A stretch of 64,000 nt of DNA, taken from positions 310,001 through 374,000 of the forward strand of contig JAEOAD010002183.1 in NCBI GenBank assembly GCA_036365145.1, read 5' to 3'. The notes beneath the pieces were generated by a model that searched no databases, was not told the DNA's origin, and worked only from the letters and a program-made list of their open reading frames with translations. The position numbers were made by a program, and so were the translations under genes. Shown in pieces: positions 34,080 through 45,950 of this stretch; the stretch's first letter is position 1, and each line of letters begins with the position of its first letter. The DNA comes from Orientallactaga sibirica (Eukaryota > Chordata > Mammalia > Rodentia > Dipodidae).

Positions 34080-34282
34080 TTAATATTTTATTTTTATTTA
34101 TTTAAAATAGAAAGAGGCAGTTAGAGAGAATGGACATGCCAGGGCCTCAGCTGCTGCAAATGAACTCCAGACGCATGCACCCCCCTGTGCATCTGGCTTA
34201 TGTGGGTCCTGGGGAATCAAACCTAGGTCCTTTGGCTTGGCAAGCAAATACCTTAACTGCTAAGCCATCTCTCTAGCCCTGA
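34080..34282 (-). mobile_element. tRNA-derived SINE, antisense
   Basis: (ATTT)n tail, ATGCCAGGGCCTCAGCTGCT, GACGCATGCACCCCCCTGTG, CTAAGCCATCTCTCTAGCCC. Confidence 0.95.
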
Positions 34283-34342
34283 TAGCAACATTTTTAAAGC
34301 AGTGTTTTCAAATTGCTGTAATGGAAATAAGAAATGCCCATG

Positions 34343-34540
34343 AGGGTTGGAGAGATGGCTTGGCTGTTAAAGCACTTGCCTGCAGAGCCTAAGGACCCAG
34401 GTTCAATTCCCCAGAACCCACATATGCCAGATGTGCATGGTGGTGCATGTGTCTGGAGTTTGTGTGCAGTGGCTAGAGGCCTGGTACACCAATTCTCTCT
34501 CTTTCTCTCTTTCATAAATAAATAAAATTAAAAAAAAAAC
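34343..34540 (+). mobile_element. tRNA-derived SINE
   Basis: GGGTTGGAGAGATGGCTTGG, GGTTCAATTCCCCAGAACCC, GTGTCTGGAGTTTGTGTGCA, TC-rich tract and AAATAAATAAAATTAAAAAA tail. Forms an inverted pair with the copy at 34080. Confidence 0.95.
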
Positions 34541-34544
34541 AAAT

Positions 34545-36905
34545 TTCCATGATGAGCATGTTAATGCATAGTTAATTTCATAGCCACATTCCACCAAAGA
34601 ATTTAGGAAAACATTTTCAATAACCAACACAATTCCCTTCTGACTTTGAATCAGATACTTAAAGCTATTGAGAAACCGAATAGCATATGTCCAGAGGGGG
34701 AAAAAAAGCTATCCACTTGAATAAGAAAAGATTTCTGCTGTTTTTTTAATTAGCTGCTTAGACAGCCTACAGAAAAAATGGCTTCATTTTGAAACTACTG
34801 TCACCATGGGCTCTAGCATATTTTAATCCAATTTAAATAATCCAAAACACCCACTTTTTGCTCACCATGATAAAACTGTCAGTTTTTTAACATGTCTAAG
34901 AAAAATAAGTGAAATTCTTGGACAAGAAATTTAATGTGGAGTTGAAACAAGCTCTACAACACAGGAGAAATGTGAAGCTTTAAGTGAGTCCAAGAGAAAG
35001 AACAAACAGCTGGGTTTAATAAAAAAAAAAAAAAATGGATTTGCCCAGAGGAAGACTCATGAAAAGAGAATCATGGAAATCATCTTTTAAACTCTGATTT
35101 GAGTTTGGCTCCATCTTTAAAGGAGAGGGAAACTATGCATATGGTTCATGCCCATGAAAGTCTTCAGTTACACAGGCCAATGTGGCAGGCAAAATAGATG
35201 GTTTTAGTTTTAAATAAAAGTATAGGAGGCTTTAGAGTAAAAAAGATTGTTCATAAAGCAAGGAATTTGTTTGTTAATGAACCAATTCTAGGAAGAACAA
35301 GAATGAGGAATTCTACAACTAAAGAAGCACGATTCTGACCTGGATGATGTCCATGAACCCAGAAATGCTGAATTGTGGGAAGATGGCTACATACCTGGGG
35401 TCAGGGAGAGCAAAAGGGTAGAAGACAGCAAGCAAGCAGAATGTACTGAATGACCCAAGCTGGGAATACTCCTTGGAGGAAAACAAGAAAGTCACACAAA
35501 TATCTGAAGACAAAAGCTGGTTTTTGTCAGTAAGCTCAGAAATTGAGAAAAGCAGTTTCAACCTCTTCACTAATTCCAATTCACAAAAGAGTTGCACAGT
35601 ATCTAAATCTACCCAGCAATGGTCCATTTCTCCACCTCACATAACCAACGGACAAATGTTTTGCAAAATATTAAAGTATGTGAGGAATTATACCCAATAC
35701 CTACCAATGTAGGCACTGATTTTACTATACTAGTTTAAATAGTTAGATTTAATCAGATCATTTATTTCTATTTAAGAGTGAGTTCATGACTTACCCAAAT
35801 ATATTTGCACATACATAAATGCAGACTATATCATATTTGAGAAAATGAGCTCTTGATGAAGGAAATACAGAATAAACTCCAGTCCACGATCACTGAGTGA
35901 CCTTTCACCATTTAATATCACTAAATCACATCTATTCAACATTTCTCACATGTCAATTACATGCTTGTTACTGATAGATGCTGATAATGTAGCCATGAAC
36001 AGAGCAGTGCCTACCTTGGAAAATCTCAGCCTAACATAAAATATAGACAAGAAAGAAATGAAAAAAAATTATGTTAAATATGCTAGAGGAGAGCAGTTTT
36101 TAAGGAAGTAATGTGAACATAGTGGAAGAATCTTAGAAGATTTTTGGGAAATGTTCTCAATAGTTCCACATTTATGCAAAGCCTAGTAAGTGATAGGCAC
36201 CATCATAGGCAGAGTCAAAGTTGAATGACATTTGGCCAGGATTCTAATCTCAGGTTCATGGGTAAGCTAAATCTACCCAGCATGCTAAAGGCATATTGTT
36301 TTTATGGAGAGTGGGCTCAAAGCTTTCTTCAGCTTTCCAAGGTGCTGATGTCCAAATTAAAGGATAAAATCCACAGATATATGAAAGGTAGAAATTCCAG
36401 ATAGAATACCAATAAAATATGCAGTTTTTCAGGAGGAGGGAGAAGGGGGGAACGGGGCTACTGTACTCCATTACACAGGATGCTCACTCCCCAGCTGCTC
36501 CAGCAGAGGGGTCAGAGAAGCTGAAATGAAGCTGGCATTCAGTACACCACAGCATGAGCTGCTTCTGCACAGAAGATGTTCTTTTTCTATTATTCACCAG
36601 TCTGCTCATCACAAAACTGTCTGGATTGGATAATTGGTTTCTAATTTTCACAAAAGCAATGATGGGTCAGTAATGGCCCTGAAAAGAAAAGAGCATTCTG
36701 GTACTTACAATGACTCTGATGCATAAAGGTACCAGACAATATGGTTATTCAGAGACTCCCAAGAATCTCACTGATAAATTGAAGGTGTTTGTGGAGACAG
36801 GGGTGGAAGAAAAAACTTGGAAAGTAGAAGAGGCAATGAGGAAAAGACTTATATGTCAAGTAAAGAAACCTGGACTTCACCATAAACAATGGCAAGCCAT
36901 TTTGT
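34545..36905. other. Unique intronic sequence with faint ancient-repeat traces
   Basis: About 2.4 kb in the 13.5-kb EPSTI1 intron. Around 35935-36070 (ACATGCTTGTTACTGATAGA, GTAGCCATGAACAGAGCAGT) it recalls an old mammal-wide repeat, but I cannot assign a family. No exon seen. Confidence 0.4.
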
Positions 36906-36909
36906 TCTT

Positions 36910-37066
36910 TGTTTTGTTTTGGTTTTGTTTTTTGAGGTAGTCTCACTCTAGCCCAGGCTGACCTGGAATTCACTATGTAGTCTTAGGGTGGCCTTGAACT
37001 CATGGCAATCTTCCTACCTCTGTCTACCAAGTGCTGGGATTAAAAGCATGTGATACCACACCCGAC
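36910..37066 (-). mobile_element. B1 SINE, antisense, with clear target site duplication
   Basis: TTTTTTGAGGTAGTCTCACT, ACCTGGAATTCACTATGTAG, GCTGGGATTAAAAGCATGTG. CCATTTTGTTCT stands at 36898 and again at 37069, a 12-bp duplication. Confidence 0.96.
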
Positions 37067-37089
37067 TCCATTTTGTTCTAAGGGTATGA

Positions 37090-38262
37090 TGAAGACTAAC
37101 TTCAATCTTCTCCTGTTTCTGTCTCTATCACTCCCTTTTCTCTCTTTCTCTTTCATATTACCTATACTTTTGCTTCCTTCTTTTCCCTTGGCACGGACCT
37201 GTAACTCCCAATACCAGCATGTGGTTAACATCCACAATGAGTTATTGATCAGTGAGACCTACAGGGTTTCCCAAAAGAAGACAGATTTCTGTCAGAGTAC
37301 TTGATGACCCACCAAAGGTTATTGGTAAGATCCTACTGCTGAAGACACCATATGCTGTTTGGATGGAACATGGAGAGACCTGTCTGGAATTTGGAAGAGA
37401 GTCAGTCCCCAGACAGTTAGCTTGTCTAGTGCCAGAAGGCGCTACATAAGTGACTGGTGGAAAACGACCAACATCTGTCTAAGCAACTTCTGGTCTAAGC
37501 TACTCAGAAACAAACAAGTGCAGCAGTGGCACACAGCCATGGTGGGTTACCTCTGCTCTAGATTTGGCTACTAGATCCACTCAGTGGAATGGAACCCATA
37601 CCTGGAAACGGGAAACAAGCCAGAACCATATCCAAAAATGAGCTTGCCCTGCAATATCAAGCTCCCACCAATAGTGAGATACAAGAGAGCCTACACCTGT
37701 TAAACTCTCGCTAAAATAATAATGGTTATCCATGTATCTTGCACTGACCTCACTCTCCGTTGGAGAATCTGCTTCTTTCTTTCAGATGGATGCAGAACCT
37801 GAGGAGAGAATCAGCACATTGCACCTCAACAGGGCACCAGCTGAAGCCATAGAATTATAGGGGAAATGAGCAAGAGTGCTGCTTTCTTGGTGAACCTGGT
37901 ACCATCACAAGGGCAAAGGAGATAGACACAAAGAACACTCAACCCCTACCAAATCAGACATCCAGAGACACAGAGACTCACAAAACCTCATCACTGAAAC
38001 AGACCTAAAATGAACCCAACATGGCTCAGGGAAATTCGCAGAAGAGAGAGCAGAAAGATTGTTAGAGCCAGGAGTTGGGTCATTATACACAGAGTCATTG
38101 CCTCTCCCTCATAACTGATGGATACCCCCATAAGGCAAGACCCACATTACCCATGGGGGGAGGTCAGGGAGAAGGCTAACGATGGTACCATCATGGCTGT
38201 ATATATACTATACACATAACTAATAAAAAATATATTAAATGAAAAAAGATTGTTATGCCCAG
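37090..38262 (+). mobile_element. L1 3'UTR, sense
   Basis: Homologous to 23390-24490: GAAGACACCATATGCTGTTT, CAGTCCCCAGACAGTTAGCT, CAGAACCATATCC, ACATGGCTCAGGGAAATTCG; ends TAATAAAAAATATATTAAAT. No ORF2 sequence is present. Confidence 0.88.
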
Positions 38263-38269
38263 CAAATAA

Positions 38270-39015
38270 AAAAAAAGAAAGAAAGAAAAAACGATAACAG
38301 GCAGCTCACTCTGTTAGCAACTTGAGGGACAAAGTAGGAGAAAGGGTCACAAGTGTGGAAAAATCATGAGTGGTTCTCACAGTAGTCTAGATCATCAATT
38401 AAGAGAGGCACGGATTAAGGTAGCAGGGACAGAGAATTAAATTTTAAAAAGACTCTAGAAAAATATATGTGACAGAAATAAGATATGAGACTATGTAGAA
38501 GTAGGAAGGGTGAGACAAGGGACAGACTCATTATTTTAGAACATCAAAATAAATTCATGAGTTCACTGTCTAACTCATTGGATTTGAGGTGTATATGTGG
38601 GACACCTAGGTAAATATCAAGCAATATATGGTTGGTTCTGGGATTTGTAAATATGGTCTGGCATAAAAATATGGGCTGCAGAAATAGTAAGTATAAGTAA
38701 TAGTTAAAATTTTAAATGTGGGGATATTAGCACAGGGGTACTAGGGGAGACCAGGGGGCCTGATACTGCATCCACAATGGAAAGACAAGTCCATCAGAAG
38801 GCTCCAAAGGAGATTCAGGAGGGTGAAATTTAGAGAACAGAGTATTTAATGGTTAATAAGCTGAGAACTGAGGAGTCTCCATTGAATTCTTTTCACTTTA
38901 CATCTTTGGTGATCTTGACTGCTGTACTAGAGAAGTACCAGAAACAGAAACCAGGTTCACTGAAAAGTAAGGGAGAGGATTCAGAGTTCATTTTCCAAGC
39001 CAACTAAGCATAGCA
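38270..39015. other. Unique intronic sequence, no feature seen
   Basis: About 750 bp, A-rich at the left edge next to the L1 tail, otherwise without recognisable elements. Confidence 0.4.
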
Positions 39016-39020
39016 TCAAC

Positions 39021-39021
<1 letters not shown>

Positions 39022-39053
<32 letters not shown>

Positions 39054-39337
39054 TATATATATATGTTCATGTGTAAACACACACATACATGTGCCACAGC
39101 ATGCATGTAGAGCTCAGATGAAAACCTTGAGTGTCATTCTGACCTTCCACTTGTTGAGGGTACTTGCCCGTGCAAATGCCAGGATTCTCTTGACTCTGGC
39201 TTCCTGTAATCCCAGCCTTGATGGAATTGTAGATATTTGTTCTATATGACTGACTTTACATGCATTGAGGGACTTGAACTCAGGTCATCAAGCTTTCAAA
39301 GCAAATGCTTTACCCACTGAGTCATGTCCCTAGCCTA
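39022..39337 (-). mobile_element. B4-type SINE, antisense, with (TG)n tail
   Basis: The (TG)n at 39023-39052 is its tail. AAATGCTTTACCCACTGAGT and CATGTCCCTAGCC are the reversed tRNA-like head; the centre is diverged. Confidence 0.65.
39023..39052. repeat. (TG)n microsatellite
   Basis: About 15 uninterrupted TG units followed by TATATATATA; tail of the neighbouring B4-type SINE. Confidence 0.97.
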
Positions 39338-39689
39338 GCACCAACACATTTTAAAACAGAGAGTCTAGTTCAGGTGATTATAAAAGTCAGCCTATGGCCT
39401 GATATTTGAAAATCAAATTGAGTAGAGAAGACTTTGAAGAAGTTGACCCATAATGATTAGGATAGAGGAGTTGAAAGTGAATGAGAATACCAAGATGTGA
39501 TCTCTTTGGATGACAGCTGAATAAATTATATATTGAGTGAGGAAACAAAAATACAAAGAATATGAGAAAGTAAGGAGGCTTAAAGTGATAAAGCAGCAAG
39601 ATCCCTGAGGAGACAGAGAATGCAGTGGAAATCCATTTTCTGATTCCTCTAAAGATGGATTGGGGGATTGAAGGAACAAGGAGAATCAG

Positions 39690-39820
39690 ACATTACGAAG
39701 CATACCTGCAATCCCAGCACTTGGGAGACTAAAGCAAGAGGATCTAGGGCTCAAGGCCAGCCTGAGCTAATAGTGAGACTCCATCCCAAAGGAGACAAAA
39801 AAGAAAGAGAGAGAGGGGGT
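39690..39820 (+). mobile_element. Old B1-like SINE
   Basis: CATACCTGCAATCCCAGCAC, TTGGGAGACTAAAGCAAGAG, CAAGGCCAGCCTGAGCTAAT. It lacks the ACTACATAGTGAATTCCAGG segment found in younger B1 copies. Confidence 0.7.
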
Positions 39821-39890
39821 GAGTTAGGGAGGGAGGGAAGAAAAAAGAGAAAAGAAAATGTCACAACAAATAAAGAAACAGAAAAATAAA

Positions 39891-40056
39891 CTGGGCGTGG
39901 TGGTGCACGCCTTTAATCGCAGCATGTGGGAGGCAGAGGTAGGAGGATCACCATGAGTTTGAGGCCACTCTGAGACTACATAGTGAATTCCAGGTCAGCC
40001 TGAGCTACAGTGAAACCCTACCTCAGGAAAAAAAAAAAAAAAAAAAAAAAAAAAAC
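39891..40056 (+). mobile_element. B1 SINE with long A tail
   Basis: CTGGGCGTGGTGGTGCACGC retains CpGs; TGAGACTACATAGTGAATTC; ends in about 28 A residues (40028-40055). The intact poly(A) suggests recent insertion. Confidence 0.96.
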
Positions 40057-40249
40057 AGAAAAATACAGCTACTTAAGGGCTTTATTGCCTTGATCTTATG
40101 AAGTGGTAGATGAAGCTATATTCTGAAAATTAAAATTAAAAAACCGTAAGAAGAAAATGAAGAGAGAAGTAATCTTGGTAATTAGGGCTGGACCTAGAAT
40201 ATAAAGAAAAACTGTGGGGCATTGACCAATGTTAAAGACTTAGCTGAAA

Positions 40250-40380
40250 GCCAGGCGTGGTGGTGCACACCTTTAATCCCAGCACTCAGGAAGCTGAGGT
40301 AGGAGCACTGCTGTGAGTTCAAGGCCTCTCTGAGACTACATAGTGAATTCCAAGTCAGTCTGGGCTAGAGTGAGACCCAA
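40250..40380 (+). mobile_element. B1 SINE
   Basis: AGCCAGGCGTGGTGGTGCAC, CACTCAGGAAGCTGAGGTAG, TGAGACTACATAGTGAATTC, followed by a (CAAA)n tail. Confidence 0.95.
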
Positions 40381-40424
40381 CAAACAAACAAACAAACAAA
40401 CAAACAAACAAACAAACAAACAAA
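40378..40424. repeat. (CAAA)n microsatellite
   Basis: About eleven CAAA units forming the tail of the preceding B1. Confidence 0.97.
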
Positions 40425-40639
40425 GAGACAGAAGTCCAGAAACCTGATATGGCCAAAACTGCCATAATCTTTTTTTCTCCAACAGTCCCACCTATGGCTT
40501 TCACAGAAGTGAAAAAATTGAACCTTTAAGCAATTCATATTTTAATAACAATAAGCTATTTTGTGCCTTACCCTCAAGAGGCTGATATGCTAGAATCAAA
40601 TGAATATTAGAGCATTTCTTTGCATTATCATTAGAGTAA

Positions 40640-40785
40640 GTCACCTTTACTACATCAAGAGCAAGACATTGTATAAAGAACTTTGCATATATTGTATCCT
40701 TTAGTCCTACCATGCTCATTATTATACCCATTTTACATATGAGGAAAGTACAGTACACAGAGGCTAACAGCCTATACTCTAATTC
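40640..40785 (-). mobile_element. MIR, antisense
   Basis: TTGCATATATTGTATCCTTT, CATGCTCATTATTATACCC, ATTTTACATATGAGGAAAGT and CACAGAGGCTAACAG match the reversed MIR. Confidence 0.78.
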
Positions 40786-40799
40786 TACATCTTCATTTC

Positions 40800-41540
40800 A
40801 AACTTTACTTCACTAAGCCATCTCCCCAAGCCCTTCATTTTAGGGTTCATTCACATTTCATTTCAGAGATATCACTCACATCCCAACATTATGGAAATAA
40901 TTAATGAAATATTACTGCATTTCAGCAACCAAAGATTTAACGCCTTCACCAATTCAGCTATGAAGAAATGCAGACTGCAGGAACCATATTTCTTGGAAAC
41001 ACTGATGTTCCGTGAGTTTACAGAACTTGAAATGTTTCCCAGTTCATATAAACATTGTTGAAATAATTTCTTTAATGTTTACCCCTAAAATTGTTCTTAA
41101 ACCATTAGCCCTTGCTAACTACTTCCTTTCTAGAAATAAGAAAGCAAGTATCATGTCCTAAAAATATGTATGTGTATGCATCTTTGTTTCCCACATGCAT
41201 AATTTATGTTCTGCTGGTTAGTTCCCACTTCACCAAATAGCATTAAAATTAACAATGCTTCTCAGTGTCTATATAAAACACAGTGACTCCAAGTACTCCA
41301 AATGACTTTGGCAGTCATAGCTTAGTAGGAAAAACAAGAAAAGGCTTTAGTGCTCCTCCAGATCTCGAGCCAGTTTACACTTTCTAAACTCATGAGAAGT
41401 CAAGAAGTTAGAAGAATCAAGTGGAAGTATTTTTAAAGAACATAAATTGTAAAAAATGGTTTCAAACATAAGTAGAATGAGCCCAGAGGGCAGGGAAGGT
41501 CTTTGACGTGGATGTGGAAGGCTTTCACATTTTAGGTTTG
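40800..41540. other. Unique intronic sequence, no feature seen
   Basis: About 740 bp of AT-rich sequence between a MIR and an interspersed repeat. No exon candidate. Confidence 0.4.
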
Positions 41541-41544
41541 TGGC

Positions 41545-42262
41545 TGTATGTGGGTTACTTTCTAATTGCTGAGACAAAATACCCAACTAAAAGCAATGTA
41601 GGAAAGGAAAGAGTTTATTTCAGCTTACAGTTCCAGAGAATAGCATCCCTCATGGCTGTAAGGTTTGTGACCAAGACCACGCAAACCCCAGAGGCAAAGA
41701 TGAAAGCTTTTATTTGGGAAAAGCATGAGCTGCCAGGGATGACTCTCAAGAGAGGAGCACCGCCAACCTGAGTTTCTCAGGTAGTGGGCTTTGTAGGCTT
41801 CTTCAGTTGGGGGAGGGTGAGGAAGGAAAAGGAACTTGTTTTTTCTTTACCTTAGCCATTTCAAATAGCTAGGATGTGAAACCAGAACAGTGACCAGGCA
41901 ACTTATGAGATCAGGGGGCAGGAAGCCATGACCTGGGGGCATTGTTAGGCAAGGAAAGAATAATGGCTGGGTGGTTTCTTGAGGAATGTGGATAATTCAC
42001 TTCCTTATGTCTCTGTCACCATCCTGCTGTCCTTGGTGACTCCATTTTGGGAGCCTGCCCTGACCTAACAATGGTCAGAACAGTAAGCTGGCATCACATC
42101 ATCACATCATCACATCAGCAGGGAGGAAGAGAAATCCAGAACAAGTGGGCTGAACTATAAAAGCTCAAGGTCCACCCAGTGACACCTTCCTGAACAGCAC
42201 CACCATCTGGGGATCTGTATTCAGAGAAAAGCCTATGGGGGGTATTTTACATTTAAACTGCC
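41545..42262 (-). mobile_element. Older interspersed repeat (LTR-like) split by a solo LTR
   Basis: The left part (41545-41656) has ACTTTCTAATTGCTGAGACA, AAAGAGTTTATTTCAGCTTA. The right part (42071-42262) has GAACTATAAAAGCTCAAGGT, CACCATCTGGGGATCTGTAT, GCCTATGGGGGGTATTTTAC. Both belong to one common rodent repeat type; I do not recall its formal name. The orientation is inferred from the copy at 54718. Confidence 0.6.
41657..42070 (-). mobile_element. Solo LTR of an endogenous retrovirus, about 414 bp
   Basis: On the minus strand it begins TGTTAGGTCAGGGCAGG and ends CCTTACA, the TG...CA termini of a retroviral LTR. A polyadenylation signal AATAAA lies at 41709-41714, about 50 bp from the 3' end. 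The flanks are ATGGC (41652-41656) and ATGGT (42071-42075), a near-perfect short target duplication. No internal retroviral genes are present. Family not determined. Confidence 0.75.
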
Positions 42263-42404
42263 CCAGAAGGTATTATGAAAGGAAGGAAAATCAAATTATT
42301 ACTTATTTCATCAGTGTGAATGATTATGAGAGGGTATAGTGGGCATTTACTTTTACAGCACTAAACTGGAAAAGTTATCATGGGGACTTTAAAAAATTGT
42401 TATT

Positions 42405-42575
42405 ATGGTTTGGATATGAGCCTACACACATATACACACATGCACACAGAGCTCATATATTGAAAGTTTGTTCTTCAAGGCAGGCAATGATCAATATTGG
42501 GGCTTTGAGGCAGTGATTGTATCATGAGGGTTCTATTTTCATGAAAGGATTAATCCACTAATTGATCCAAAATTT
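42405..42575 (+). mobile_element. MaLR-like LTR fragment
   Basis: TATGGTTTGGATATGAGCCT start, TTGAAAGTTTGTTCTTCAAG, ATCATGAGGGTTCTATTTTC, AAGGATTAATCCACTAATTG: typical MaLR LTR 5' half order. Confidence 0.65.
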
Positions 42576-42579
42576 GAAG

Positions 42580-42680
42580 CCAGGTGCAGTGGCACATGTC
42601 CACAATCCCAGCCCTTGGGAGGTGAAAGCAGGAGGATCAGGAGTTCAAGACACCTCAGCCCACAGCCAGGTCAAGGCCCC
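42580..42680 (+). mobile_element. Old B1-like SINE fragment
   Basis: GCCAGGTGCAGTGGCACATG, CACAATCCCAGCCCTTGGGA, AAAGCAGGAGGATCAGGAGT; older 7SL-type, lacking the young B1 signature. Confidence 0.6.
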
Positions 42681-43029
42681 ATTTGGCTATTACAGGATAT
42701 TCTCCCAATTTTAAGGCCAAGTTAATTATCAACCTTTATTCATTTTGTTAATTCCTCTTTGCCATGTAGTAAAACATATTCCTAGATCCTAGGGATTAGC
42801 ATTCGAGAATCTTGACAATGGAGGGGGTCATTATTCTACTGATCATATGCATGATAGTTGATCTCTTAATCAAGGATCAGACACAACATACCAACTGTAA
42901 AAGCTTTGCCCTCCTTATCCCTGTAAGGCTTGGCTTGGGGGGAGGGTAAGAGATTTCAATTTTCATTGATCTCTGAGCAGTGGATGCTGGTGAGCGATTC
43001 ATAACCTGATCTGGTAGGAAGGAGAGGGC

Positions 43030-43385
43030 AGGAGGGCTAAGGCTTCACTCTGAGATGTATCCCACAGGTTCATGTTCTGAATGTTCAGTCCACAGCTTGT
43101 GGTACTGTTTAGGGGGCTGTAGAGTCTTTAAGGAGTGAAGTCTGGCTGGAAGAAGTGAGTCATTGGGGTGACCTTTGAAAGTGATGCCCATGTCTGGTCT
43201 GCTTCCTGTCTTCTGACATGCGAAGAAACCACCACCGCCTCTGCTTCCTCTGCCACATACAGACCTGCTCTGTTTTTCCTTCCTGAACATGGAAAACTGA
43301 AATCCTCTGAATATGAGCCAAAAGAAATCTGCCTCCTTGTTTCTGTAAGATAGCTTTCACAACAGGAGAAAATTAACACAAGATG
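43030..43385 (+). mobile_element. MaLR-like LTR 3' part
   Basis: TTTTTCCTTCCTGAACATGG, AATATGAGCCAAAAGAAATC, CTTGTTTCTGTAAGATAGCT and ACAACAGGAGAAAATTAACA resemble the 3' end of MaLR LTRs (GAGCCAAATAAACC-type motif). May belong with 42405-42575. Confidence 0.5.
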
Positions 43386-43389
43386 GTTG

Positions 43390-44620
43390 GTTTGTGGCAT
43401 TTCTTGGTTTCTGTGGTATAAACATCCCCACCATATCAAATTGCCAACTTAATATTAACAAACCCTCAAAAACTTCTGAACATGTATCATTCTCCCCAGC
43501 CAGTACAAGGTGTTCCATCTAAGCACTGGACACATAGATGGTCATTGGTTTCTCTGGCCTAGGGAATGCAAGTTTGACCAAAGCATCCCAATGCCCTCTT
43601 TCAATGTCACCTCTTCACCCCATGGATTAACTTTCCTGGGCTCCATTGATATGACTGAATGCTAAAGAGCTTTTGCCCCCTCCTATTTATGAAATAGCTA
43701 TAAACAATAAAAATATTTTTTAAAAAGAGAAATAGCAATTAACACACAAAAACATTCTCCCTTCACTCAGTGTCACACACTAATTTAGCTGGTGACCCAT
43801 CAGATCCAGTGTTCCCTCATGACCTCTCCTGAGAGAGGGAAAGCTGAAAGGTGTAGTGTGTGGGGTTGGGATGGGGACAAGGAGGGCAAGACCAGAGCCT
43901 AAGCTAGAGGCTCCTAGGTGGCAGTAGCTGCTTGGTTGAGCGTGACTCAGACTTCCTGGGCACCAGCCATCTGCCTATAAGGAGGAGGGCAGATTAGTGA
44001 AGGCTGGGGCCTGTGCATGTGTTTGCCATGCATTTGAAAGAATAAGTGCACCATAAGCATAGCCATTATCACTTCCCTCAGCCATTATCACACTGACAAT
44101 GTGGAATGTGTCACTTCTCCATAGCTAATGTCCACTTTTCTATTTGACACAAGCTACTAAACAGGCTTATGTTACCATGAAAAGCCACAGATTTATATAC
44201 GACAGGAAGAGCTGGGCCTGGTAGCAGTGAAGGAATCAGCTAGAGAAAAGCAAGTCCACAGAGGGACTAGAGCAGATGGCTCCATATTTTGGAAGATTAT
44301 TTAAATTAACACTCCCCAAACCTTCATGTGCAGGGAAGCTTGATAAAATGCAGACTCTGATTCAGTTCAGCAAATCCCTGGTGGTCAATTCTACCTGTCC
44401 AAGGGCTTCAATGGGAGGATCTAGAGGACAAGTTTCTCCACCTATTTGTGAAAACTTATGTCATAACAAGTATAGTTACCATTTTAGAAATACCAGTTCA
44501 ATGCATGCTTCTGTATATATAATAGCCATAGATCTAGCACTGTGGCATGACTTGGAAAGCAGAAATACTGCTTTTACTCAGTGTTAGAGAGTTTCAGCCA
44601 CTGTACCATAAAAAAATGAA
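43390..44620. other. Unique intronic sequence, no exon supported
   Basis: About 1.2 kb. A 103-codon frame at 44276-44587 has no splice context and no similarity I recognise. Confidence 0.4.
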
Positions 44621-44624
44621 CTGT

Positions 44625-44832
44625 AGGGCTGGAGAGATGGCTTAGTGGTTCAGGTACTTGCCTGCAAAGGACCCAGATTCAATTCCCCAGTACCCATGTA
44701 AAGCCAGATGCACAAGGTGGCACATGCATCTGGAGTTCTTTGCAGTGGCTGGAGGCCTTGGTGCCCATTCTTATTCCTCCCTCCCTTCCTCCCTCTTTCT
44801 CTCTCAAGTAAGTAAATAAATAAAATATTTTA
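44625..44832 (+). mobile_element. tRNA-derived SINE
   Basis: GGGCTGGAGAGATGGCTTAG, ATTCAATTCCCCAGTACCCA, CATCTGGAGTTCTTTGCAGT, CCTCC-rich tract, AAGTAAATAAATAAAATATT tail. Confidence 0.95.
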
Positions 44833-45135
44833 AATGAACCGTACATTCACAAGCCAATTATGGGAATTAAATGAAAATTAATAAATGACTTAGGTAAGAG
44901 TCTGTAACACAGCAATTCCTCAGTGTCTGCCAGCCTCTTAATCCAGTTCCTGCTGCTCCTTTTCTTGGTCTTGCATGATATGCAGGCAGACTGTCAAAGG
45001 AGCCCTTCTCCCCACAGTCACAGACCAGAGATGCAGCTTTTACAGTAGGAAGGGAAACAAAACAGATGAAGGACAGAGGGGTTGTAAGGAGAAAAGTACA
45101 AAGACAGAGAAAGATGAACCAAAAGAAGGGGGAGT

Positions 45136-45288
45136 GGATTGAGGAGATGGCTCAGTGGTTCCAGGAAGTTTCTTACAAAGCCTGGGGGTCTGGGTTCAGT
45201 TCTCCAATACCCATATAAAACCGGATGAATAAAGTGGCTCATGTGACTGGAGTTTGTTTGCAATGGCAAGAGGCCTTGGTGTGTTCAT

Positions 45289-45332
<44 letters not shown>

Positions 45333-45335
45333 AAT
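45136..45335 (+). mobile_element. tRNA-derived SINE with long (CT)n
   Basis: GATTGAGGAGATGGCTCAGT, GGTTCAGTTCTCCAATACCC, GACTGGAGTTTGTTTGCAAT, then (CT)n at 45291-45328. Confidence 0.93.
45291..45328. repeat. (CT)n microsatellite
   Basis: About 18 CT units, the internal TC tract of the surrounding SINE expanded. Confidence 0.96.
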
Positions 45336-45362
45336 TTTTAAAATTTTTTTTAAGTTTTTCTG

Positions 45363-45570
45363 GACTGGAGAGATGGTTAAGTGATTAAGGTGCTTGCCTG
45401 CAAAGCCTAAGGACCTAGGTTTGATTCCCCAGTACCCACTTAAAGCCTGGTGTACAACGTGGCACATGATCTGGAGTTTGTTTGGAGTGGGTGGAGGACC
45501 TAGGGCACCCATTCTCTTTGTCTGTCTCTTTTCTCTCCATCACTCTGTGCTTGAAAATAAATAAAGTTTT
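45363..45570 (+). mobile_element. tRNA-derived SINE
   Basis: GGACTGGAGAGATGGTTAAG, GTTTGATTCCCCAGTACCCA, ATCTGGAGTTTGTTTGGAGT; the second of a same-strand pair. Confidence 0.93.
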
Positions 45571-45822
45571 TTTCAAAAAGAAGAAAAAGAAACCAAACAC
45601 ATATTTGTGGCTTTTGTTGGGTTAATTTTATCTCAGATTCTGTTCTTGTGGATTTCAGTTACCATGTGGAGTAATTTCTTTAGCTCATTACAGTTTTGGT
45701 AATGTTGTTAATAAATATATTACACTTCTTTAAAGAAATTTTTTTTCTCAAGATCTTTTCAATGAAGGTGTAATAGCTGGTCAGTTGGAAATGGATTGCT
45801 GAATTAAAATGTGTAAATAGGC

Positions 45823-45950
45823 CAGGTGCACACCTTTAATCCCAGCACTTGGGAGGCAGAGGTAGGAGGATCACTGAGAGTTCGAGGCCACCCTGAGACT
45901 ACATAGTTAATTCCAGGTCAGCCTGGACCAGAGTGAGACCAAAAAAAAAA
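45823..45950 (+). mobile_element. B1 SINE
   Basis: GGCCAGGTGCACACCTTTAA has lost part of the 5' stem; CACTTGGGAGGCAGAGGTAG, TGAGACTACATAGTTAATTC, A-rich tail extending to about 45990. Confidence 0.93.

Noticed and set aside
44276..44587. 103-codon frame as an EPSTI1 or other exon
   Set aside because: Plus strand, opposite to the gene, no splice sites, no recognised similarity.
45600..45760. Possible old LTR or L1 internal fragment (GGTAATGTTGTTAATAAATA)
   Set aside because: Faint resemblance only; I could not assign a family or boundaries.
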